From the NCBI GenBank assembly GCA_033964015.1, contig CM066916.1, positions 8,844,501-8,908,500 on the forward strand: a DNA stretch of 64,000 nucleotides, in the 5' to 3' direction. The notes below the pieces were generated by a model. It was not told where the DNA came from. It saw only the letters and a program-made list of their open reading frames with translations, and did not search any database. This DNA is from Scolanthus callimorphus. Lineage: Eukaryota > Cnidaria > Anthozoa > Actiniaria > Edwardsiidae. The position numbers and the translations under genes were made by a program. Positions 32,201 to 44,200 of the stretch are shown here, in pieces (positions within the stretch are counted from its first letter, which is position 1; each line of letters starts with the position of its first letter).

Positions 32201-35200
32201 CGTGCAATTTCCTCGAACTTTAGATTGCCTTCTCTGTCTGAAAGCCTGAAATAAAGAAAGTTACTACTCAGATATCAATTTTCAGTGTAATGGCACATGC
32301 CAAAACTAGAGAAGCAAACGGCAACGCAAGCGGTCGTGTAGCAGCTACAGTCTCGTACCCAGAGCCTTCCGGGGATTTTAGGGTGCGCAATGGTTTGTGG
32401 GATAGTTTTAACAGGGCGGGAAGAGATTTTGAACGCATGTCCCACAATTCATTGCGCGCCGTGTCTAGTACTCGTTCCCAGTCCCTACGGCTCCAAAACA
32501 AGAGAAATCACCGCAAAAAAATAACGTCTAGGTACGAGACTATAGCAGCTATCGGAAGATCTAAGACCCAGCGCAAACGTCGCTCTTCTTCTGTCGAACC
32601 TTTCCTTTTTCAAAGGATGCCGCTTCATTAGACTTTATAATAGAAAACTTTCTATTGTTTTGAACTGGTACGGAGCGACTCTGGCACGACGTTTGTCGTA
32701 GGCCTAACCCTATTGTATTGATGCACCTCAGACAGAACACGGGCGATTCCTGCAACAAACACAAGGGGCGCAACATGTCGAAGATGTCGCGAACACGACA
32801 GGTTTCCCATTGAGTTGCAGCAGTCACAGAACGACTTTGTTCACGACAGCTCCCCCCCCCCCCCCCCCCCCAGCCATACGATTAGTGATAGAACATGCAC
32901 ATAACACATTGAAGCAAAAAGTTAAGCTACATGAACGCTTCCATGGAGTTATTATGCGCATAATAACTCCATGACGTATCACAGTACCTGTACAAGACCT
33001 TCTCTCGTGGCTTACAGTCGGTTTGCTATAGAAGAAAAAGCAAACAAATAGTTACTCGAAGTAATAATCAATTTACAAAAATTATATTTCGGTCAGTATC
33101 TTCACCAAACTTTGCAGTTTTACTAATACGGATGTGCTGAATTGAATACTTCGTTTCCTGATAACTATAAGATATAATTAAGTCATATTAACGTGATATG
33201 GGTCTATACCACGCAAACATAATTAGAGTCACAAAATAGATCCTATTATAAAATTGAAACTTTAGAATGTTTGAAAAAAGGTTTTTTTTATTTAAAAAGA
33301 GTTACCGATTTCAAATGCGCTACATTTTCTTATGTAAGATGTATTTTACGCTGTGTATTTAGAACCCGCGATTATCATCGAAGTGTCGCCATTTCCTGTT
33401 GAAAACATTTGTTACAATTTTCAGTTGTTATTTTTATAATTGTTGATATGAAAAGTTTGATGTTTTCGGCGGGGACCATGTCCTTTTGAGGATTGCCTCA
33501 GGAGACAACATGGAGCACAGCATTGAGGCGTGTAGCATATTGCGTATTTTTAAGAACCGTTATTATTATTATCACTACCACTCACGTCTTGCTGTCTCAA
33601 TTGCACAACTACTTCTTCATCATCAAACTGGAGACCATCAAGTTCGTCAGGACACTGCTCGATACAACAGTCATCTAAAGAGAAATCTCAATCTTAATAC
33701 TATTCTTATATTTTAAAAGCCTTTCAGAGAAACGTTTGTGATTGGTTGATTTTTCCCCGCCACTTTCGGCGTGCGCGTGCGCAACACAGGAAGACCGCAA
33801 ATCCCGTATGGCAGTGACCCGATACCGTAGAATATCAGGACAGTACAGTAGAATGATATGGTAGATACAGTAGCATATAATTAAAATATCGAAAAATAAA
33901 GCTGAAAATTACTAACCCAAAACAACGTGCTGGGCTTTTCCACCACGTAGAGACTAAAAAGAAAGAACGCATCAGAAAATGAACAAATTGGAAGCAGCCA
34001 ATTGCTGACTTGCACGTGACGTCATTGGCAGCCATGTTGGTGTACAGGAACAAAAGAAAGTTCATTTGTTGCTCTTTGTTCTGTACACCAACATGGCGTA
34101 ATGTTGTTCCATTTCAGATCACGTGGCATTCCCATAAGTATTCTTTCTTTCTTTGTTCTTCTGCTACGCACCGAAGGATATATGAATATAGAAGCAACCC
34201 AAACAAAGAAAGAATATTCAAGTAAACGTCACGTGATCTGAAATGGGACAACATTACGTCCAAGGCATTCTCGAAGCCCGTGCTGCCCGGCTCGTCGCCT
34301 CGCAGGGGAGGCTCTGGTGACATTCATTTGAGGGCCTTTGCTGATCGGCTGAAATGGCGCGCACGCGTACATAAAAGTAGCTTAATCTCGCTTTATAAGA
34401 ACGTATCTGTCAAAATAACACTGGCATTCGTTTCCTAGTCGTCTTTTCAACCTATACCTCCGATTTCACGCTCTAAAAGTAAAACCACCATTTTCGCCTC
34501 TGATTAGTAAAGTATACTTGCGGGGTGGCCGTTCTCAGCTTACACTGACAAATCACAGGCAAACGGTTCCCAAAACCGGAAAAACCTGTATGACTCCTCG
34601 TCTAGCAAAGGCATGCAAAAGAGACAAAATAATTCAACACTACACGATTAGGATACGATGCGTTCGGGAACGCAATATTATTACCCTAATTTTCCTGCAC
34701 TGTTCTCCAGCCTGCCATTTTTCTTCCTTGCTAGCGTCAACACCATTCCACTGTTAAACAACATTAGCAACAAAGGATGGTCAATAAAGATAGTATATAC
34801 AACAGGAAAACGATATACATTCGCACAGACTTCTTTTGCAATTTCTCTTTCAGGGGTGACTTACAGCTGTTTTGAGTATTCTGCGAACTCTCGCGTTCGA
34901 CTTCCAATGGTGTTCTGGCTTCCGTCAATCAAACTCTCGGGTCTAATTTGAGTCTTAGCCGACCGTAAGTTGGGCCATTTGTTTAGAAAAAGATAGTAAA
35001 AGATGCTGTCCGTGTTGGGGCATTTCACTAGAATGGCGAATTGACGGTTGGAAATCGATCTCAAGAGTTCGCAAAATACTCAAAACAGCTGTAATTAATT
35101 ATACTTTAACTATAATTTGAGGGATGATTGTTTGCAAACGTTAGACTGCTTGCAGTCCTTTCTTTGGCGAACGTCCGCAAACCGAGAGAAAGTCCTAGTC

Positions 35201-38200
35201 CTACATTGTTGTATGTTTGCGCGCTCGTATTTCCGGCTCACGAGAGAGAGTCTAGTTGTCAGGTAAGTTGATTTGGCGCCGTTTGCTAGTTTTGCGGCGT
35301 TCCAAGAAAATCCTGTGAAATCGGCGGACCCAGTGAGCACAGGAATTTAGGCAAACTTGTAGATAATTGTGGGCGTGGTAGCAGCACTAATTTCGAACAA
35401 AAAGCGACAGTTCGGTGAGATCCGTGGCAGCATATTGTACAGGGCCGGATTCGTACGCCTTCTGAATGACAAAAATCCAGGATTTTCCAGGAAGTCTTTA
35501 GTTACTTTTCCAGGAGATTTTATTACGTAGGAATGCCCCCTCCCCCAAAAAACATGATAAATCTGGAGGATGTCATAGTTTGCAGCCTACAATCAGATTC
35601 ACCAAATTGACTGATTCAACCACATTTGAGTTGAAACAATTTTCCAGGGGTTTTCCAGGATTTTCCTTAAAATTCCAGGATTTTCCAGGACTTTCCAGGA
35701 AGGAAATGACATTCCAGGATATTCAAGGACGCGTACGAACCCTGTTGTAGTTGGTCAGTACAAACCTGGAACAGTACAAGGCCTCTGTCGATGATAAAGC
35801 AATCATCATTGGTCAGATTACACTTGCAAAAAGGTGTTTCCCTGAATGTCACAAACTTCTGCAAATTAAAATTACAAAAACAAAAAAAAAGTTTTGGTAC
35901 TGTAGATTATCATAGATATGATCACTGCAGTGGCGGATTCAGAGGGGGATATACTACAGAGTTTAGACCAAGGAAGTGGCTAATCTTAAGGTTTTTACTA
36001 GAAATATGAGAACAAGGGGGGTGGCTAGCCACTCTAACCCCCCTCCCCCATAGATCCGCCCTTGCACTGGTATTTGTTCACCACTCGAGTGTGATGTTCC
36101 TCTGTTTTGTTTTCGAATGTTTGATAATTGATTATGTTTAACAATAAGTGGTACTGTGCAGCGTTTGAATAATGGAATGACTTGAAAATGTTGGCTGAAA
36201 CACTGTTTGTTTACAACAAAGTTAACCTTGAAAAAGGCAGCCTTGCCGAAACGTTGGTGTTCAACAAAGGCACCGAGTGCCTCAGTGAAATCGTGGATAC
36301 TGTTTATCCAAATAGTTTTGGACTTTTTGTCTTGTTCCCTTTCCGAGATATCAATTTTCTAGTTGTGATGACGTCATCGATGACGTTTTACCCCGTGACC
36401 TTGGTGCTGGACCCCCATTGTCACGCAGATAATTTACCCAACTTTGGTAACCTAGCGATATATATTCCGTTCTCGAGATATTAATTTTTCAAGTTTTGAT
36501 GACGTCATCGATGACGTAATGTCATGTGACTTTGTTGCTGGACCCCCCTTGTCACTAAGATAACTTTGTCCAAGTTTGGTCACCTGGCCATGTTTTGTTT
36601 TCGAGATATTAATTTTTCTAGTTTTGATGACGTCATCGATGACGTAATGTCATGTGACTTTGTTGCTGGACCCCCCTTGTCACTAAGATAACTTTGTCCA
36701 AGTTTGGTCACCTGGCGATGTTTTGTTCTCGAGATATTAATTTTTCTAGTTTTGATGACGTCATCGATGACGTAATGTCATGTGACTTTGTTGCTGGACC
36801 CCCTTGTCACTCAGATAACTTTGTCCAAGTTTGGGCACCTGGCGATGTTTTTGTTCTCGAGATATTAGTTTTTTCTAGTTTTGATGTCGTCATCGATGAC
36901 GTAATGTCATGTGACTTTGTTGCTGGACCCCCGTTTTCACTAAGGGGCCGACCATTTGACTTCTGAGGGGGGGGGGGGGGGGGGTGGATGACTTTGAAAA
37001 AAAATATCCTGCACAGCATATTTGTCATATAATAATCCTCAACTAATTTTACGAAATAAATATCCTACAATATCTTAGAGACGTAAAAATAAAATCTTGC
37101 AAAAAAAAAATCATCCACCCCCCCCCCCCCCCCTCAAAAGTCGAATGGTCGGCCCCTAAGATAACTTTGCGCAACTTTGGTCACCTAGCGATGTATCGTT
37201 GTCGAGATATGAATTTGTTTAGTTTAGATGACGTCATCAGCTAACACTTGAGTTATGAGCGAGCGAGCGAGTGAGCGAGTGACATCTGGTCCACTACAGT
37301 AACTCGTGAATACGCATTTAAAAACGACACAAACAGCATTTCAGCTAACATTTTCAAGTCATTGCTTGAAAAATTGAGGTCTGTCAAATTTGAATTTTGA
37401 AAATATTGTCATGACTGTTAAACCGCATATTTATTCTTCAAAAAAGGCTTATCAGAATTATTTCAAAGAAATCATTTGATGCTCTCACTGATCCTATTTT
37501 TAAGGAATTGCAAATCCTAAGATTTCATGATATCTACTTATTTCATATCGGCAAATTTATGTTTCTTTTTAAAAAACGTATTCTTCCAAGAGCTTTTAAA
37601 GATATGTTTTCATTGTCAAATGAAATTCATTCCTATAATACTAGGAATGCTGGCGCTTTTCATATTTCCCCTTCCGAACAAATATTAGAAAGTTTGCTAT
37701 ACGGTTTCAAGGTCCTATTTTCTTTAATTCGCTTAAGAAAGAAATTCAAAATTCAATTTCTATTTGTCTATTTAAATCAAAACTGAAAACATTTCTTCTT
37801 AGCTAATTAGTTACTCTCTATCTGCTGGGCTTTCTATTTTTTTGCTTTGGTTTTGTGTTGTTTGTGTCGTCTGTCTGTGTTGCTTGTTTTTATTATAAAT
37901 TCATTTATCGTTACATTATGTGCAGTCTGTAAACTTATTTTCAATTATTTAAGATGAGGAGGGAGCTCATGGTTATAAGCCCCTAAGGTTTCGTATGAGC
38001 TTCCTCGCCTGGAAATTATTATATTATTATTATTATTTTAAATATCTTGACTTTTATATATGTGTATTTCCTGGCAAAAAAAGTGAATAAACTGAATAAA
38101 CTAAAAAATTATCAGCTGGTACTGCCTGAAATTTGTTGAAGTACTAAAAAAACTGTTTTACGTGATATTTTCGCAAATACGTAAAAGATCAATAATTTCG

Positions 38201-41200
38201 CACACCTTTTTTAGATTCACCTCTAAGGAATACATTTTGCGGAAATCTGGAGCTTCTAACATTAACTGGAAGTGCAGGATCGAGCTCTTAAAAAGCAAAA
38301 ATTGGTACTTTTCCTTTGAAGCACAAAACGATGATCAAACGATCCATCAAAGTGATGTTGCATAGAAATATACCATTTAGTAATTAAGGCAATTCCATAA
38401 GCTTTAAAACGAAAAAAATAGAAAAACTGAGTTCTGAAACCTAGAGAATTCGTCAGAACCATCTCGTTTTCCTGAGTCTTTCCCGAAACCATTCCGAATC
38501 CCTTCAGAAAACGTCCGAACTCTCTCCGAATCTTTGCCGATGGCGCGGACTTTTGCGTCTGACTATGAATCATAGAATATGTTGAAAATAATCATAGAAT
38601 ATGTTGAAAATAAAATAAAATCATAAAATATGTTGAGACTTGATGCTTTAATCTGAGACCGGGAGATTTGATAAAAAACCTGGAGACTCCCGGGTAAACC
38701 TGGAGAGTTGGCAGGTATGAAAGGTATACTCATACCTTAACTGAATCAAGGGCATATCCAGGGCCCCCCCCCCTGTTTTGAACCACTAAAATACAGTAAA
38801 CAAGTGACAAAATGACTGTATGGAAAAACAGCAACAAAAAGGGGCTGCTACCTCCTCTGGGCCCTCCTTGTTATCCCGCATTAATCTAGCATCCTTATTG
38901 TCAATGGCAGGGATAACCCCCAATCCTTACCCTATTTCCTCTGACATGGAGAAGTTTAGGCTTGTACTCTCTGGCAGTTACATGCTTGAATCCAGTTTCA
39001 GCTCTGAAATCAGATACAGTTTATATTAACATGTGCATCATTCTGTACATAATCATGCTTCCATCCAAGATGATAATCTCCTAAACATTCAAATCTAGCC
39101 TGTGCCCATAGCAAGTGTAAACTGGAAAAGGGAAGAGGGAGGGTGAGTGGGAGGGATGCAAGGAGGAATGAGGAGAGGGAAGGGGGAGTTGCAGACAGAC
39201 CCTTGTTGTACTGTTGTAAAAGTTTGATTTGTACTTTTTATAACAGAAGCCCACTAACAATCAATGGCAAAGCAAACACCAGTAGTGGAGACCCTTCTAA
39301 GTTGCATGCATAACCATCACATTTGTTAGCTTTGCAATGAATTTCCTTAGAAAAAAAATAGCATCAAATAAGAAACTGAACGAAAACGGCACGCTGAAGA
39401 AAATCTGGTATTTTTTAGGGGTTCTTTTAACTAAAATAGTATGCTGAAGAAGGTATTTTTTCGAGGGTGGAAATTTGGGCTTCCCAACGGCCATCCCTAT
39501 CATTTATATCTTGAAGTACCCCCCCCCCCCCCCCCCCCCCCCGGCATTACCTCCTTCCATAGTAGTTATCTCCTTAAAATATGATTTGAACAAATCTGAC
39601 TCATGGGCTTCAACCTCACGATGTTGTACTGGAACATCATCTAACTGTAAAATAAAATAAATAAAGATGATTTTTAATTAGAGATTCAAGCAACATGTGG
39701 CCAAAAATCCTGTTACCAAAAAGTACATGTAAAAATCCATTCTTGTACGTCCCAGAACTGGCTCCTTGCCTCAGGGAGGCTCAAGGGAGGCCATTTTGAG
39801 GGCCCTTGCTGATTGGCTAATTTAAACGTTGTGCATGCACAGACAGTTCTTTCTCTCAACAGCTCTGTATCGAATCTCACACATGCATCAACAATAGCTG
39901 TTTTTTTATTATTATGAAATCAATGAATGGCTGTTACCAAAGACGAGCCAGGTTAAAGCTGATTAATAATTGGAAGGTATAACAATGTATAACCCTATCA
40001 GTTTTATAGCAGCAAAAATTTTATCAGGTATTCCATGAAGAAATTTTGGTAACCCAAGAAATAATTGTCAGTAAATGGATTGATTCGGTATTCCAAATTC
40101 CATGAAATTAATTTCCTATTACAATACACATGGTCCATGGAATTTGAAATTTAATTTCTCAGGCTCTCATCAACATTGTGTGGTTCAACCCCACCCCCCC
40201 CAATCCCTTCTGTGTGTGGGGGGGGGGGGGGGATGGATACTTCCTGGAACCACACACATGAACCTGAAGTTGTGGCTTAATACATGAATGTTAAGCAACC
40301 CTTCCTAGGGACACACAAATAGAACTTATAGGTTTCTTGCATTTTCAGAAACTAGATAGATTTTTGACTGTTTTTTCTCTATAGTTATTGGTACATTAAG
40401 TACATATAACATAGTAGCTAGATGAAATAATAACATCCTAGCACCTTATAAATTCATGTCATGTCAAGTGAAAATGGCAATGAAGGATAATTTTATTTTA
40501 AAAATCTTACATAAGTGTCCAGTTCTACTGTCTTGTAGGCTGCAGTACCGTACTCATCTTGTGTTGAGTGTTTGCCAATCCAGAAGTGAACATCATAGGC
40601 CAGTTCCTGTGTGTGATACATTCGCAAGTTAATTAATAACAATAAGACATTTTACACTACCCAATCCCCAAGTATCAATGTCTGTGTACTTTGGCTACAT
40701 ACTGTGACAAGGAAGGTATGGAAAAGTAAAAGTAATTTGATATGCATGATAAGTTTGTTCTGATTGTGATTGCATTACTGTCAGTGGGAGAGAGGGTGGT
40801 GGATGCTGGGGGGTGGGGTGGCTATAATGGTAACCCCCGATAGGCAATTTTCTAATAATAATAATAAAATCATAATAATAATAATAATAGGCATTTATAG
40901 CATTTTCTAGCCATTTTCTTATGAATCCAACAGTGCTTTACAATATCTAACCTAAAGTAAGATATTTAAATAAAATAAAAACTAAATGCATAACTGCATG
41001 AACTCGGGCTTGACTGTCTATAATCTATCTTTATATAGGTATAGAATCGAAATGTTAAATCTTGAGAAATCTTAAATTAAATTTAAATGCTTCTTCGATT
41101 GTAGCTGTCATTAGTATGTTTAAAAAACATTGTTTGCTTCTTTTTCCCGAGGAAAATACTTTAGTCAATGTTTCATTAATATTCTAAGAAAAAGATGATT

Positions 41201-44200
41201 TGTAAGCAAGACCTCGCAAACTTGTAAATTGCTCGAGTCATTGGGAAATATCCTAAGGATTTTTTCACTGAAAGCGTAACTGCTTGAGTGTGCTGATAAA
41301 GCGTGTAAAGATGCAGTTGTCAAAACAGATAAGCCATTACAGCCAAAGACGCTGAAGCGTCTCCCCCTAGAGCGCAATAATGAGTTGATTCTTGGAATAT
41401 TGGATCCAGTGATTATTCAATTCAATAATGCATTTGGCTTGGGAAAACGTCTTTCGATTTGAATGGGGTTTTCGCTTTTTGATGGGACGATAGACGACGA
41501 AGGCGCTTCCATATATGGAAAAAAGCCACAGGGAGCCTTTTGTTTGTGAGTTTTGTTACCAATATGGCGGGCCTAAATCTCTCCCTTGTTCATTTAGAGA
41601 AGAAATTGTTGTTCAATATTATCAGGGATACTGTAATTCTACGAAGCATAAAGACAGTGACTTAAGAGTGTCGGAGCGTGGTTCAGGAAAGGTAATCTAG
41701 CCGAAATCCAAGTTCAAATCGAAAGACGTTCCCAAGCCAAATGCATTATTGAATCAAATAATGGATCCAATATTTCCAAGAATCAACTCATTATTGCGCT
41801 GTAGAGGGGGACGCTTGAGCGTCTTTGGCTGTAAGTCATAACAAAAACTGTATTGGATTACCCAAAGGTCAAGTTTAATAAAAATAAAACAAAATGCAGC
41901 ATATATTTGAGGAATACTAGTTTGTAATTGTGTACCCCATATCTGTGAAAAAAAGAAAAACCAATACATTTACCGTAGCTACAGATTTCTAATCGCTCGG
42001 ATTAGCCTGTGTGTGCAAGAAGCGCTCCCGTAGAATCAAATAAACCTCGAATATAAACAGATGCAACAATAGTCATTCTTGCATTATAATAATCGACAAG
42101 CGGTCTCAGAGATAGTAGTATATTTTCACTTTTCCGTTTTTGTTTTTATTTTTGCCTTTTTGTTGTGGCATTATAAACAAATGTCCTCTGATTTTCCGTA
42201 TTATTATACATTGTACTCACTATATCGATTCTGATTGGCTAAGAGCGCGCGCTTTACTTTGGGAATCACGCACTTTGAGGGTATCCAAGAATCAGCATGC
42301 TGATTCTTCAAGAATCAGCTAGCTGATTCTTGATACGCGCGCAATGCATCATGGGAGTAGAGCACTTTCCCTATTTAACACGGCGCGTGTGCAAAATAAA
42401 TTGCTTAACAGAAATAAAAGTGTTTCTACTGAATCAATGTATAATAAAACAATTATTGAATTCGGTTTTTGTGATCTCCAGAATAAACAATATCTGGCCA
42501 AGTGGATCAGGCTCGGCCTCACGGCCTCGCCTGATTCCACCTGTCTCGACATTGTTTATTCTGGAGATCACAAAAACCTCATCCAATAATTGCTTTAGTA
42601 TGTCCCGTTAGGTATATACCACAGAATGAACCTTAAAAAGTTAATATAATACTCATTCTCTACACTTTAATTGCATATTCAAAGTATACAGAAGATACTT
42701 TGTCAGCAAGTTATGCACAACAGGATGCCAAATGAGTTGATGTTTTTCGGGGGTTTTGTTTGATGTTTTCGCTTGGGCCGAGAAAGTTCCAAACAGGCCT
42801 CAAATAAAATTCATTGCTCGCCTACTGTTAGCAGAATTGATTTGTCACGTCAAAAGCTAGACAACAGACTAGACTTGTGTAAACGTGCCTGTGAGAACTT
42901 TGCTAAGAGCAATAAAATATGTGCAAAAACTATACCTCATTGTCCTTATTAGGTTTGTAAGTGTTCAACACTATATATGAATCACCATTGAAAAATGAGC
43001 CATAGTCTTCTTCGGCCCAGTCTGTCACCTGAAAATAAAAGCAATCATTCATTTCTCACAAATAGGTTGCTATAATACTAATAAAACAGATGAATTTCAG
43101 GTAATTCCTTTGAAAGCAATGTATCCATCAATATTCCAGAAACTATCCATCCCCCCCCCCGAAAGGGTGTCGAAAAGTGACCCCCACCCACCCCTCTGTA
43201 ATTTCCATAGGAAAATGGTGGCTGTAATACAAAAAATCTACAAAATAGCCAGTTTGGTAGGTAGTTTAAGTTCTGAGGTGCTATCAGCAAAATATTACTC
43301 TATAGAAACACATGCACTCATGTTGTGAATGCCAGATTTTTTTTCCTTTTCTTAAGCTTCAAAAATCAAACATCATACTGAAATGCTGTTACCGGTAGTA
43401 CTCTGAAACTTTATTATGCACATTTTCTATGTTTTCTTCACATCGCCAAATTCACTTTTGCCTTTTCCCCTAAAACTTTTCCCCTAATGTTTACTTGGAT
43501 TCTTAAGGGGGGAGTAGTGTCTTAGACCCAGTTCACACAAGACCAGTACAAAACCCAACTGGTGCAATTTTGGTACAGTACCGCCTGTTCATGGTACAGG
43601 TACAATTCTTGCACATTTTGCAACAGTGTTCACGTGGGACCGTGCCGGACCTTTGTAGCTGTGCCAAAATCGGTCCAGTAGCGTAAACGTGTGACTGTAA
43701 CCACCAGAAATGTACCGGTTCGGTTGTGTAATGGTCTTGTGTAACCTGGGTCTAACCTGCCCAGAAATCTATGCATGTTAAGGGCTAAGCCATTTTTGGA
43801 AAGCAGGTGCAAAAACAATAGTGCCAATGTATTGAGAAGGAAACACAATTAACTTCAACTTGATTTTATAACACACATAAACATAACTTATAAGAACCCA
43901 TTCACATGAGACCAGTACAAAACTGGACTGCATGGTAGAACTCTGGTACCGTACCATCTGTTCATATGGTAATGGTACAATTCTGGCATAGTTTTGCAAC
44001 AGTGTTCACATGGGACCGTGCACACCTAGCCCTGCCAAAATTGGTCCGGTGCCTGTGTGAACGCGCGACGGTACCGTACCAGAATTGGACCAGTCCGGTT
44101 TTTGTACCGACCTTGTAAGAACGGGGTCTTATTGAAAAACTTATTTTACATTTCAATTACTTATTCAAAGGAAATTCATTGCAGGGAGAGAGCTACCATT

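Noticed and set aside
35110..35340. [14 protein letters not shown] frame as a gene C repeat-2 exon
   Set aside because: Phase does not fit the preceding exon; the exon at 34750-34685 ([15 protein letters not shown]) fits phase and length exactly.
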